Assembly: GCA_017538795.1 (NCBI GenBank)
Contig: JAFYIE010000079.1
Span: 82,918-146,917, forward strand
From: Bacteroidales bacterium
GTDB taxonomy: Bacteria; Bacteroidota; Bacteroidia; Bacteroidales; F082
Length of the DNA: 64,000 nucleotides
Direction: 5' to 3'
Each line of letters begins with the position of its first letter. Within the stretch, counting starts at the first letter, position 1. Positions 27,856 to 37,013 of the stretch are shown piece after piece. The notes below the pieces were generated by a model. The model worked only from the letters and a program-made list of their open reading frames with translations. It did no database searches and had not been told where the DNA came from. A program made the translations under genes and the position numbers.

Positions 27856-27885
27856 TTGACATGTAAAAAATTTGTTGTATTTTTG
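27856..27885 (+). promoter_or_regulatory. promoter of the ABC transporter-GntR operon
   Basis: TTG (27856-27858, in TTGACA), 19-bp spacer, TATTTTTG (27878-27885). It closely resembles the pyrB promoter, which has the same TTGACAT beginning and spacing. Confidence 0.78.
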
Positions 27886-27888
27886 CGG

Positions 27889-27908
27889 TGTATTAGATGA
27901 CTAATACA
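27889..27908. promoter_or_regulatory. palindromic operator, probable GntR (YtrA-type) site
   Basis: TGTATTAG and CTAATACA are perfect inverted arms around ATGA. The site starts 3 bp after the -7 box and so covers the expected transcription start. The operon encodes a YtrA-subfamily GntR regulator as its third gene. GntR proteins bind such palindromes, so autorepression of the ABC operon is the likely function. Confidence 0.65.
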
Positions 27909-27938
27909 GCATAAAATTGACAACAAAATTTTTATAAC

Positions 27939-28763
27939 ATGATTAAAATCAATAACTTAGACTTTGCTTACAAGAATACGCAAGTCTTCAGAAGAATCAG
28001 CCTGGAGTTCCAAAAGGGGAATATTTACGGACTTTTAGGCGAGAACGGAGTTGGCAAGACCACCTTATTAAAATTAATATGCGGTCTGCAGAAACCACAA
28101 CACGGCTCAGTGACTGTTGATGGTTTGACACCATCAGAACGTCAGCCTGAGTTCTTGCAAAATGTATACTTCCTGCCTGAGGAAGTGATTACAGAGGACA
28201 CTACTCCTGAAAAATTCATTCAGAAAACAGGAGTCTTCTACCCTCGCTACGACTACGATCTTTTCAATGAACTCATGAAAGAGCTTGAAGTCGATCTCTC
28301 AAAGCGATTCAACGAGCTCTCGCACGGTCAGAAGAAGAAAGCATTGTTGGCATGCGCACTTTCATTGCAGACCGACTATCTGTTCCTCGACGAGCCGACC
28401 AATGGTCTCGACATCCCTTCGAAAGCCTTGTTCCGCAAGGTGATTTCAAAATATTGCACCGACGACACCACAGTGATAATCTCTACACATCAGGTGAAGG
28501 ATGTCGAGAACCTCATCGACCCTATCGTAATCCTCGACCGCGACGACGTGCTTCTGAACGCCAGCTTCGCTGAAATCACAGATAAGATTTACTTCGAATA
28601 CAGTCCGGAGAGACTTCAGAACGCTTACTACACTGAGATGCTGCCGGGCGGCTACATCAACGTGATACCTAACACAGAACATGAAGAAAGCAACGTCAAC
28701 ATCGAGGCGCTGTTCAATGCGGTAATGAAAAATAAAGAAACCATCAAAAACTTAATGAAATGA
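27939..28763 (+). CDS. ABC transporter ATP-binding protein
   Basis: A 274-residue ATPase of an ABC exporter-type transporter. Walker A GENGVGKTT is at residues 34-42, the signature motif appears as ELSHGQKKK (normally LSGGQ), and Walker B is YLFLDEPTNGLD, followed by a switch His in STHQVKDVE. About 70 C-terminal residues extend beyond the ATPase core. It overlaps the permease gene by 4 bp (ATGA). With the permease and GntR regulator it forms the arrangement of YtrA-type regulated ABC systems, often linked to envelope stress or drug export; the substrate here is unknown. Confidence 0.93.
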   Translation: MIKINNLDFAYKNTQVFRRISLEFQKGNIYGLLGENGVGKTTLLKLICGLQKPQHGSVTVDGLTPSERQPEFLQNVYFLPEEVITEDTTPEKFIQKTGVFYPRYDYDLFNELMKELEVDLSKRFNELSHGQKKKALLACALSLQTDYLFLDEPTNGLDIPSKALFRKVISKYCTDDTTVIISTHQVKDVENLIDPIVILDRDDVLLNASFAEITDKIYFEYSPERLQNAYYTEMLPGGYINVIPNTEHEESNVNIEALFNAVMKNKETIKNLMK

Positions 28764-29608
28764 ATAACACATTAGATATCAAACGTTTCGGCAAAGTCCT
28801 CACACACGACGGATTGAATTACTTTCCGAATCTCATTCTGACTTTGGCAATTTTATGGGCTATACCTGTAATCGTTTACCTGTTTACAAGCCTTATGCCG
28901 ACTGATGAAACAAATCATGTTTTTGACGCTTTTTCAAGAATAAGCACCATCGGTTTTATCAAAAAAATCGCCATTATCATAGCTCCGGCGAGACTTTACA
29001 AATACTGCAACGACTCACGCCAAGGTATCGGCTACGCCATGTTGCCGGCATCAACGCTCGAGAAGTTCCTCAGTATGGTGATTTTCTGCGTCATTGTCAC
29101 ACCTATTATATATGTGGCAGGTGCGCTCGCTATTGACAGCATCCTCGCCCTCTTCAACGGACCATACGACGGCTTCGCTATAGCATATTATTTCGACTCT
29201 TTCGCACAATTTGGCCACTCTATCGAAAAGAGCCAAATGGTCTTAAGCCAAGAAGAGTCATTATTGCTGTTCAACAGCATTTCTCCTACATTCTTGTGTA
29301 TTATAAGTCTCCTTGGCACGTTGATGCTATCCTCGATCTTCATGTTAGGAAACATGATTTTCAAAAAGCACAAAACCGCCAAGATGATTGGCATCTTGAT
29401 ACTGTTATCAATCTTATTTATGATTATCAGCATCAATTTTGTCGCAACTCATGAGCTGATGTTTAAAGAAATGGCCGAAGACGGCATGACTGAATTCTTA
29501 AAACGCTTCCTTTTCATCATAATGAACACCATGTTCTATACCGAACTCATCGTTTCGGCACTGCTGCTTTGGGGCGTTTATCGTAAAATTAGAACACAAA
29601 AATATTAA
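28760..29608 (+). CDS. ABC transporter permease-like membrane protein
   Basis: A 282-residue membrane protein with about six hydrophobic segments (near residues 22-45, 65-80, 107-130, 175-200, 208-228 and 250-275). I recognise no named family by sequence; its position between the ATPase and the GntR regulator, with 4-bp and 2-bp junctions, makes it the transport partner of that ATPase. The segment CNDSRQGIGYAMLPASTLEKFLS before a helix resembles the coupling region of Bacteroidetes ABC-2-type permeases. Confidence 0.75.
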   Translation: MNNTLDIKRFGKVLTHDGLNYFPNLILTLAILWAIPVIVYLFTSLMPTDETNHVFDAFSRISTIGFIKKIAIIIAPARLYKYCNDSRQGIGYAMLPASTLEKFLSMVIFCVIVTPIIYVAGALAIDSILALFNGPYDGFAIAYYFDSFAQFGHSIEKSQMVLSQEESLLLFNSISPTFLCIISLLGTLMLSSIFMLGNMIFKKHKTAKMIGILILLSILFMIISINFVATHELMFKEMAEDGMTEFLKRFLFIIMNTMFYTELIVSALLLWGVYRKIRTQKY

Positions 29609-29610
29609 TT

Positions 29611-29955
29611 ATGGATTTCAATAAAAATAAACCTATATATTTGCAGATTGTAGATCTCATATATGAGAAGATTCTCAGCGGTGAGTTCCACGAAGGCGAT
29701 AGAATACTGTCTGTCAGGGAGTTAGGCATAGAATTAGGCGTAAATCCGAACACTGTGATGCGCTCGTTCGAGCTGATGCAACGCAACGGAGTCATCGCCA
29801 CGAAACGTGGAATCGGATTTTATATATGCGAAAATGCGAAACAAATCGTTCTTAATGAGCAGAAAAAAGATTTTATTGAGAATGAGCTGCCTGCATTTTT
29901 CAAGAAATTGGAACTGTACGGAATGACAATCGAAGATATTAAAAAATATAAATAA
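29611..29955 (+). CDS. GntR-family transcriptional regulator, YtrA subfamily
   Basis: A 114-residue regulator. A winged helix-turn-helix (about residues 6-75) has the GntR signature PIYLQIVDLIYEKILSGEF, the recognition helix VNPNTVMRSFELMQRNG and a wing KRGIGFYI. The C-terminal part is only about 40 residues, too short for an effector-binding domain of the larger subfamilies and typical of YtrA, which dimerises through a short helix. It is encoded last in the ABC operon and probably represses it through the palindrome at 27889-27908. Confidence 0.92.
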   Translation: MDFNKNKPIYLQIVDLIYEKILSGEFHEGDRILSVRELGIELGVNPNTVMRSFELMQRNGVIATKRGIGFYICENAKQIVLNEQKKDFIENELPAFFKKLELYGMTIEDIKKYK

Positions 29956-29961
29956 CAACAC

Positions 29962-32817
29962 ATGAAAAAATTAGTTTTAACATTAGCTATTATGCTGAGT
30001 GTCAGCTGCTTATACGCTCAGCAAAAAGTCAAGACCACTTATCTTGACAATGGTTTGAAAGTTGTGATGTGCGAGGAGCACTCAGCACCAAAGGTCTTTG
30101 GTGCAGTCTATGTGCACGCTGGAAGTAAGAACGACCCTCTTGAGGCGACAGGTATGGCTCACTATTTCGAGCATATCATGTTCAAGGGCACCGACCGCAT
30201 CGGAACCATCAACTGGGAAGCCGAGAAGGTGTATCTCGACAGCATCGACATCATGTACGACAAACTGCATGAGACCACTGATATCGAGGCTCGTACCGCA
30301 ATTCAACAGAAAATCAATGAACTGTCGTTAGCATCGACAGAATATGCCATTCCTAACGAGGTCGACGTCATCCTCACCAAGATGGGCGGCACAGGCTTGA
30401 ATGCAGGAACAGCCTACGACCAGACGATGTATTTCAACGCATTCCCTTCCAACCAGATTGAAAAATGGATGGACGTGTACGTCGAGCGTTTCCGCAACCC
30501 GGTGTTCCGTCTGTTCCAGAGCGAGCTTGAGACCGTCTATGAGGAGAAGAACATGTACGGCGACGGCCCTATCAACGCATTCCAGGAACAAATGTTCAAA
30601 GAGGTCTTCGGTGATCATCCTTACGGCCGCCCGATTATCGGCCTCACCGAGCATCTGAAGAACCCGCAGACATCGAAGATGCGTGAGTTTTACAACACTT
30701 ATTACGTTGCAAACAACATGACACTCATCCTCGTCGGCGACATCAACATCGAGGAAATCGAGCCAAAGATTGCAGAGAAATTCGGGACATGGCGCAGCGG
30801 CGAGATTCCGGCACAGCCTGAGTTCACATTGCCTACCTTTAACGGCCCGACAGTGAAGAAAGTGAGAATGACACCTATCAAAGTCGGCGTGCTCGCATGG
30901 CGCGGCGTGAAGGTCTCCGACCCTGACTATCTGCCTCTGTCAATGGCATGCAACATCTTCAGCAACGGCGAGACCGGCATCATGGACAAAGACATGCTCG
31001 ACGGCAGAATCATGATGGCAATGCTGCTGCCTCTCTCACTCGAAGACCACGGCGCCAACATCATCATATACGTGCCGCAGATTCTCGGACAGTCGCACGA
31101 AGAAGCCGAAGACATCGTATTTGAAAGTGTAAACAAGCTGAAAAACGGCGAGTTCAGTGACGACCTCTTTGAGGCAATCCGCGCCTCGATGCTGAAAGAA
31201 CGCATCCAAAACACCGAAGGCATCGCGGCATTGTCTAACCTCTTCCTAGAACTTGAACAGCGCAGCATGACATACGACGATTATCTCGCTGAGACTGAAC
31301 GCATTAAGAACATCACAAAAGACGAAATCATCGCCATTGCAAACAAATATTTCAGCAACGATTATCTCGCCGTGCGTTCAAAAATGGGCTTCCCGGCAAA
31401 GGATAAAGTCGACAAACCTAACTGGAAACCTATCGAGGCAAAGAACACCGACGCAAAGTCTGATTTCGCCAAGATGATTGAGGCTGAAGCAGTTACACCT
31501 GTCACACCACAGGTCATCCAATTCGGCAAAGATGTCGAGATTACAAAGATAAACGACTGCTACACAATGTATTCGTCAAAGAATCCTTATAACGACATCT
31601 TCAACCTTACAATCTCTTACAACTACGGCACACTCGACAATCCTGACCTTGAACGCGCATTCAACTATTGGGAAATGATGGGCACCGAGAAGATGTCTTT
31701 TGAAGAGTTAGGACTTGAGTTACAGACACTTGGAGCTTCCATCTCATTACAAGCACATCTTAATACCAATACCGTGAGGATTGAAGGTTTTGAGAAAGAC
31801 TTTGACAGAATCATGGCACTTTGCCAAGACAAGCTCTTAAATCCCGCAAATGACGAGAGCAAGGTTAAAATCCTTGCTGATGCTGAAAAGATGGATGAGC
31901 AGACTTTGAAAGAAGACGCTTCGGAATGGGCAAAGGCTTTGCGCGAATACGCACTTTATGGCGACAAGTCATTCTATCTCAGACAGACACCTGTCAAACA
32001 ATGGAAGAAACGCACCGGCGAAGAACTCCTGAACGAAGTCAAGAAAGCACATTATTACAATGGTGATGTCTATTTCTCAGGAAACATTGACAATCAGGAA
32101 GTTATAAAAACATTGGAGAAATACAACATCGTCAGCAACAACGTCATCAGAGCTACGAAGAAAGTCAAGCCAGAGAAAAACTTCACTGAAAATCAAGTGT
32201 TTATCGCACATAACAAGAAGTTCCGTCAGAGCAACATCTACATGCACGTGCCAAGTGTCACCTTGGACGAGAAAGACCAAGCCGTGTCGCAAGTCTTCAA
32301 CAAATACTTCGGCACCGACATGTATTCAATTGTGTTCCAAGAGATTAGAGAGTTCCGTTCATTGGGTTACACAGCCTACGGATATTTCACATACGATTAT
32401 CTCAATAGGAAACCGGGATATCTGTTCACCTTCCTCGGCACGCAGTCGGACAAGACCAACGATGGCATCGAGGCTTTGCGCGGACTTATCACCGACATGC
32501 CTGAACGTTTGGAGAAATTCAACGCCTCGAAAGACGCTTTGATTATGTCGCGCGCCTCAAATTACGTTGGATTCAGAGCAATGCCTGAAACCGTGAGTTC
32601 TTGGATTGAGCAGGGTTACGACCATGACCCGCGCTTGGAGGTAACTGAAATCATCAAGAGCACTGAATACAAAGACGTTTACGATTTCTACCAGCGCAAT
32701 GTCGCCAACCGTCCTGTCATCATTATGATGTCGGGAAACAAGAAGCAGATCGACATAAAGGCGCTTGAGAAGTACGGAACAGTGAAGAAGCTGAAATACA
32801 AAGAAATCTTCAGATAA
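29962..32817 (+). CDS. secreted M16-family zinc metalloprotease
   Basis: A 951-residue protein with two M16 halves. A signal peptide (residues 1-19, ending YAQ) precedes the first M16 domain, which has the inverted zinc motif HYFEH at residues 67-71 and downstream acidic residues (ETVYEEKNMYGDGP) giving the third zinc ligand. The second half (about 530-951) lacks an HxxEH and is the usual non-catalytic partner domain. Such pitrilysin/insulysin-like proteases degrade peptides in the periplasm. It follows the GntR gene by 6 bp and may be read from the same promoter, but a functional tie to the transporter is not established. Confidence 0.92.
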   Translation: MKKLVLTLAIMLSVSCLYAQQKVKTTYLDNGLKVVMCEEHSAPKVFGAVYVHAGSKNDPLEATGMAHYFEHIMFKGTDRIGTINWEAEKVYLDSIDIMYDKLHETTDIEARTAIQQKINELSLASTEYAIPNEVDVILTKMGGTGLNAGTAYDQTMYFNAFPSNQIEKWMDVYVERFRNPVFRLFQSELETVYEEKNMYGDGPINAFQEQMFKEVFGDHPYGRPIIGLTEHLKNPQTSKMREFYNTYYVANNMTLILVGDINIEEIEPKIAEKFGTWRSGEIPAQPEFTLPTFNGPTVKKVRMTPIKVGVLAWRGVKVSDPDYLPLSMACNIFSNGETGIMDKDMLDGRIMMAMLLPLSLEDHGANIIIYVPQILGQSHEEAEDIVFESVNKLKNGEFSDDLFEAIRASMLKERIQNTEGIAALSNLFLELEQRSMTYDDYLAETERIKNITKDEIIAIANKYFSNDYLAVRSKMGFPAKDKVDKPNWKPIEAKNTDAKSDFAKMIEAEAVTPVTPQVIQFGKDVEITKINDCYTMYSSKNPYNDIFNLTISYNYGTLDNPDLERAFNYWEMMGTEKMSFEELGLELQTLGASISLQAHLNTNTVRIEGFEKDFDRIMALCQDKLLNPANDESKVKILADAEKMDEQTLKEDASEWAKALREYALYGDKSFYLRQTPVKQWKKRTGEELLNEVKKAHYYNGDVYFSGNIDNQEVIKTLEKYNIVSNNVIRATKKVKPEKNFTENQVFIAHNKKFRQSNIYMHVPSVTLDEKDQAVSQVFNKYFGTDMYSIVFQEIREFRSLGYTAYGYFTYDYLNRKPGYLFTFLGTQSDKTNDGIEALRGLITDMPERLEKFNASKDALIMSRASNYVGFRAMPETVSSWIEQGYDHDPRLEVTEIIKSTEYKDVYDFYQRNVANRPVIIMMSGNKKQIDIKALEKYGTVKKLKYKEIFR

Positions 32818-32889
32818 GACCTTAGACTTTAGACCTTAGACTTTAGTCATTTTTCTAAGGTCTAAGGTCTAACGACTAAAGTCTAAAAT
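32818..32889. repeat. heptad inverted repeat at the convergent M16/recN junction
   Basis: The left arm is four units (GACCTTA, GACTTTA, GACCTTA, GACTTTA) at 32818-32845. After a 9-bp T-rich spacer, the right arm is five units (CTAAGGT, CTAAGGT, CTAACGA, CTAAAGT, CTAAAAT) at 32855-32889. The arms are nearly exact reverse complements, so a long hairpin can form on either strand, fitting a bidirectional terminator. The right arm includes the recN stop codon and the codons for its last residues (ILDFSR). Confidence 0.8.
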
Positions 32890-34539
32890 TACCTCGGCTG
32901 CTCTAATTGCTTCCGAGGTAATTTTATCATTGGAAAGCATTTTAGCGATCTCCGTAACACGTTCATCATGAGACAGTTGTTTGATGCATGAGCGTGTTTT
33001 TTGTGCGCTCTCGTCTTTGTAAACGAAGAAATGATTCTTGGCTTTTGACGCGATTTGTGGAAGATGCGTAATCGAAATAATTTGCAGGTTCTCCCCCATT
33101 TTTTGCATGATGTCGCCAAGTTTTGAAGCCACCTCGCCTGAGACGCCAGTGTCGATTTCATCGAAAATAAGCGTAGGAATATAGCTGTTTTCTGCGGCTA
33201 CAGCCTTGATAGCAAGCATCAAACGAGACAGCTCACCACCTGAAGCCACGCGAGACATATCGTCGGGAGCGATGCCTTTGTTGGCAGAGAAGAGGAAACG
33301 GATTTTGTCACGGCCGTTTTGAGAGAACTCTGAGCCATTAGAAAACCCAGATATCTCTATTTCGAAAACAGCATACGGCATTTTAAACTGTTTCAAGATT
33401 TCCGTAACTGATTTCTCAAACGATACCTTAACCTTTTTGCGCTTTGCTGAAAGCTCATCAGCGAGTTTTGTAAGTTCCTTCTCGCATTTTTTGAGTTCCT
33501 GTTCTTTCTTGGCTATCTCCTCGTCGATATTTGCGAAAGCGCCGACTTTCAGTTGCAAATCCTCTCTGATTTTAAGCAACTCTGTGTAATCGTTCACATG
33601 ATGTTTCATCATCAGGCGTTGGATGAGGTCGAAACGTTCTTGAAGTTCATTCAAGGAGTCAGAATCAAATTGAGTGCTATCTTGCAGACTGTCAAGGTCT
33701 TGCGCTATGTCTTTAAGTTCTATTTTTGTCGACTCGAGGCGTTCCAGATACTGTTCGGCTTGCGGGATGTAGCGTCTTAATTTATCAACCGAAGATTTAA
33801 GATCGTTAAGCTGATTTAAAATCGAATATTCGGATTCGCTCAAAGTACTCAACGACTGAGCCAACAATGTTTTCACTTCTTCAGCATTCTCAAGCAGCTC
33901 CAGGCGTTGGCTAACATCCTCATACTCACCGTCTTGCAAATCAGCTTTGACTAATTCATCAAGCTGAAACGCAAGAAAATCGTTTTCAGCCACGTTCTTT
34001 TGAGCCATTTCACGGAGCTGTTTCAGCTCATTTCTCAAAGCAAGATATGAATAGTAAACTTTCTGATAATCAGCAAGTAATGAGATGTTATTTGCTGCGT
34101 CATCGATAATCTTCAGTTGAAAATCATTGTTGGTAAGGAGTAACGAATCGTGCTGAGAATGTATGTCAACCAACTGATTTCCAAGCTCTTTCAGCTGTTG
34201 GGCAGAAACTGGAGTGTCGTTTATGAACGCGCGCGATTTCTTTGTTGGTGTCAGCTCGCGTCTCAGAATAAGCTCTTCCTCAATATCGAGGTCGTTCTCC
34301 TCGAAAAACGATTTAAAACGCTCATTATCAACAGCAAACGTTGCCTCTACCGTGCATTTTTTCGTCTCATCAAGCATGATGCTTGAGTCGGAACGTTCGC
34401 CAAGGACAAAGCCCAAGGCTCCAAGAAGAATTGACTTTCCGGCACCTGTCTCGCCTGTAATTACGCTAAAACCATTATCAAAACTCATTGACAATGAGTC
34501 AATTAAAGCATAATTACTTATAGCGAGATGCTTAAGCAT
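32869..34539 (-). CDS. recN: DNA repair protein RecN
   Basis: A 556-residue SMC-like ATPase active in double-strand break repair. The N-terminal Walker A is GETGAGKSILLGALG, a coiled-coil middle spans about residues 160-370, and the C-terminal head has ASGGELSRLMLAIKAV (signature) and LIFDEIDTGVSGE (Walker B). Length is normal. The last few codons fall within a heptad repeat, suggesting the C terminus was shaped by that element. It is the last gene of the bamD-rpoZ-coaBC-DUF4835-recN run. Confidence 0.96.
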   Translation of the reverse strand: MLKHLAISNYALIDSLSMSFDNGFSVITGETGAGKSILLGALGFVLGERSDSSIMLDETKKCTVEATFAVDNERFKSFFEENDLDIEEELILRRELTPTKKSRAFINDTPVSAQQLKELGNQLVDIHSQHDSLLLTNNDFQLKIIDDAANNISLLADYQKVYYSYLALRNELKQLREMAQKNVAENDFLAFQLDELVKADLQDGEYEDVSQRLELLENAEEVKTLLAQSLSTLSESEYSILNQLNDLKSSVDKLRRYIPQAEQYLERLESTKIELKDIAQDLDSLQDSTQFDSDSLNELQERFDLIQRLMMKHHVNDYTELLKIREDLQLKVGAFANIDEEIAKKEQELKKCEKELTKLADELSAKRKKVKVSFEKSVTEILKQFKMPYAVFEIEISGFSNGSEFSQNGRDKIRFLFSANKGIAPDDMSRVASGGELSRLMLAIKAVAAENSYIPTLIFDEIDTGVSGEVASKLGDIMQKMGENLQIISITHLPQIASKAKNHFFVYKDESAQKTRSCIKQLSHDERVTEIAKMLSNDKITSEAIRAAEVILDFSR

Positions 34540-34543
34540 TTTT

Positions 34544-35458
34544 TTAGAATCTTGGTTTCGCGGTAAGAAGCTCCTCGTATTCTTCAGCGTGTGTCGGGTC
34601 TATCTCACGGAATATATTAACAATTTTCGTCCTTTCCTGCTGCGGTCCGCCCGAATAGATGTTTTTCCATTCGTCACGCTTGGTGTCGTTAAGGATCTGG
34701 ATAAAATACAGGTTTGGCTTGCTGTCGTAGACATTTTTCACATAACCGATAGCCTTCGTCATATTAGCGCGGCCTTCATCGACTTTGCCATTTCCCATCA
34801 CGTCGAGACCTTGTCGGTGATATTCATAAAAGAACTGGCGAAGCGGGCGATAAGCCGCATTGGTGAAGTTTTCAATCAGCCAGTAACGGTTTTTATTGCT
34901 GTCGAAGGCTTTCCATCCTGGCTCCACTGCGCTCTGAGCGTGTGTCACGACCATTTCCGCAGCCTTAAACATCTCCTCTCCACCATAAAGGCCGAAAGAG
35001 TCGAAATACAAACCAAGGCTGTAATATGCGTAAAATGCGAGCAACGAAGTCAGATTCGAAGAGAAAGTGTTCTCGTTGAAATCAAGCGGCTGAGACTCTA
35101 CATACGCAAAAGCCACATCCATGTCGACATAATTCAAAAGCGGCGTGTTGTAGTTCGATTTATACACCGGACGGCGAAGACCGATATTCAGTTCGCCGGT
35201 GATGCTGTTACCCGTCCTACTTTTAACCACCAGAACCATCGTTCCTTCAATACGCTCGTATTCCTCAAATTTAACGTTTGTCCAATTGGTGTTGTTCAAG
35301 AAATTCGTCATTGCTTCCTGAAGAGCCTCGTACATTCTCTGGTCGGTGCCACCCACCTGTTTTGAGTTAACAGTAACGGTGAAATTAAGCTCCTGCGCAA
35401 ACATATTTTGTGCTAAGAAGCAGAATGCAAACAATATTGAAAGAATGATTTTTTTCAT
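34544..35458 (-). CDS. DUF4835 family exported protein
   Basis: A 304-residue protein with a signal peptide (residues 1-21, ending FAQE), of a family conserved in Bacteroidetes next to coaBC and recN. The family's typical opening ELNFTVTVNSKQVGGTD is present, as is the central VDMDVAFAYVESQPLDFNENTFSSNLTSLLAFYAYYSLGL (in part). No catalytic motif is visible. Its constant position in the bamD-recN cluster suggests an envelope role, but its function is not established. Confidence 0.88.
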   Translation of the reverse strand: MKKIILSILFAFCFLAQNMFAQELNFTVTVNSKQVGGTDQRMYEALQEAMTNFLNNTNWTNVKFEEYERIEGTMVLVVKSRTGNSITGELNIGLRRPVYKSNYNTPLLNYVDMDVAFAYVESQPLDFNENTFSSNLTSLLAFYAYYSLGLYFDSFGLYGGEEMFKAAEMVVTHAQSAVEPGWKAFDSNKNRYWLIENFTNAAYRPLRQFFYEYHRQGLDVMGNGKVDEGRANMTKAIGYVKNVYDSKPNLYFIQILNDTKRDEWKNIYSGGPQQERTKIVNIFREIDPTHAEEYEELLTAKPRF

Positions 35459-35463
35459 AACTA

Positions 35464-36672
35464 TTATTTTGTAAGTGATTGATATATAACATTTAAGATA
35501 TCTTGAGCCACTTCGCTTTTCTGTTTAAGTTCGAAATCCATAATCCTGTCATCTTTTGTGATGATGTTAATTTTGTTGGTTTTCGTCTTAAACCCTACGC
35601 CTGCCTCGTTCATGGTGTTCAAGACAATCATGTCGAGATTTTTGGAATGCAGTTTCTTCTTTGCGTTCTCGATGCCGTTTTCTGTCTCGAGAGCGAAGCC
35701 CACAAGCATCTGGTTATCTTTCTTGTTTTGCCCGAGTGTTTTCAGGATATCCTCTGTCTTCACCAGTTTCAGAACCATCTCGTCTTTGTTCGGGTCTTTC
35801 TTAATCTTCTGATCGGCCACTGTTTCCGAACGGAAGTCGGCCACTGCCGCGCTCAGAACTGCGATGTCGGAATGTTTGAATGCGGCTGTAGTAGCGTCAA
35901 ACATGTCTTTCGCCGATGTCACAGGCAGCACGTTGACATTGCTTCTTTCCGGGCGTATCGACGAAGGTCCGAGCACCAGAGTGACATCAGCGCCTTGGTC
36001 AGCGAAAGCGCGTGCAATCTCAATACCCATGAGGCCTGAGCTATGGTTTCCGATGAAACGCACCGGGTCGATAGCCTCGTAAGTAGGGCCTGCCGTGACG
36101 AGCACTTTCTTGTCTGCGAAACGTTGCTTATTCTGGAAAAACTCCTTGATACGGTTGAATATCTCCTGCGGTTCTTCCATGCGACCCTCGCCGCACAGTC
36201 CAGAAGCGAGTTCTCCTGATGCCGGTGCTATGAAACGATATCCGCGGCCGATGAGGGTGCGGATATTCTCCTGCGTAGCCGGATGTTTGTACATGTCGAG
36301 ATCCATCGCCGGAGCGAACATTATCGGGCATTTCGCTGACAAACAGACAGTTAGCAGGTAGTTATCGGCTATGCCTGACGCCATCTTCGCCAATGTGTTA
36401 GCCGATGCGGGCGCTATCACGAAGAGATCGGCCCACAAGCCCAGTTCCACATGGCTGTTCCACTTACCCGTCTCAGGGTCGAAGCCCTTCGATAAAACGG
36501 GTAAACCACTCAACGTAGCTAACGTGAGTGGTGTTACGAAATCTTTTGCCGCATCGGTCATCACGACCTGAACCTCAGCACCTTGCTTCTTCAGAAGCCT
36601 TACCAACAACGGAATCTTATAAGCGGCAATGCTTCCCGTAATTCCGATCAGGATTTTTTTTCCGGTGAACAT
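35464..36672 (-). CDS. coaBC: bifunctional phosphopantothenoylcysteine decarboxylase/synthetase
   Basis: A 402-residue fused enzyme of coenzyme A synthesis. The N-terminal CoaC half (1-180) is an FMN-dependent decarboxylase with GITGSIAAYK, NSHVELGLWADLFVIAPASAN (in part; active His near residue 74) and PAMDLDMY. The C-terminal CoaB half (about 188-402) joins cysteine to phosphopantothenate, with VLVTAGPTYEAIDPVRFIGN and HSSGLMG. It starts 2 bp after the rpoZ-like stop codon, in a conserved Bacteroidetes order. Confidence 0.96.
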   Translation of the reverse strand: MFTGKKILIGITGSIAAYKIPLLVRLLKKQGAEVQVVMTDAAKDFVTPLTLATLSGLPVLSKGFDPETGKWNSHVELGLWADLFVIAPASANTLAKMASGIADNYLLTVCLSAKCPIMFAPAMDLDMYKHPATQENIRTLIGRGYRFIAPASGELASGLCGEGRMEEPQEIFNRIKEFFQNKQRFADKKVLVTAGPTYEAIDPVRFIGNHSSGLMGIEIARAFADQGADVTLVLGPSSIRPERSNVNVLPVTSAKDMFDATTAAFKHSDIAVLSAAVADFRSETVADQKIKKDPNKDEMVLKLVKTEDILKTLGQNKKDNQMLVGFALETENGIENAKKKLHSKNLDMIVLNTMNEAGVGFKTKTNKINIITKDDRIMDFELKQKSEVAQDILNVIYQSLTK

Positions 36673-36674
36673 CT

Positions 36675-37013
36675 TTAGAAGTCGCCTTCGTTTTTCTTGT
36701 TTGGATTACGATAGTAAAGCTTGTCGTTCAAGAACTCGTCGATAGCTATAAGAGTTGGCTTCGGCAATCTCTCGTAGAACTTTGCGACCTCGATTTGCTC
36801 TTTATTTTCGAACACTTCCTCAAGAGTGTCGTTGTTTGAAGCAAACTCCTCGATCTTCTTGTTGAGTTCCTGTTTCTCTTCTGTAGCAATCTGGTTTGCT
36901 CTCTTTGCGAGAATAGCCACAGTTTCATAGATATTACCTGTTCCCACGTAGAATTGGTCTTTCTGACGTGTGATTGCGGTTGTTTCTGTCTTAACTTTTC
37001 TAAAGTCTATCAT
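36675..37013 (-). CDS. rpoZ: RNA polymerase omega subunit-like protein (Rpb6 family)
   Basis: A 112-residue protein of the omega/Rpb6 family, which helps assemble RNA polymerase around the beta-prime subunit. The N-terminal half, with TGNIYETVAILAKRANQIA, matches the conserved helix region (NxYExVxIxAKRANQI). Bacteroidetes omega proteins are divergent, and the position between bamD and coaBC supports the call. Its start overlaps the bamD stop by 4 bp. Confidence 0.85.
   Translation of the reverse strand: MIDFRKVKTETTAITRQKDQFYVGTGNIYETVAILAKRANQIATEEKQELNKKIEEFASNNDTLEEVFENKEQIEVAKFYERLPKPTLIAIDEFLNDKLYYRNPNKKNEGDF

Noticed and set aside
27823-27900. A 25-codon frame encoding a hydrophobic, lipoprotein-signal-like peptide (MKKIVIFFIFFLTC...)
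   Set aside because: It lies within a perfect A/T inverted repeat and then the ABC-operon promoter; the hydrophobic look comes from T-rich codons.
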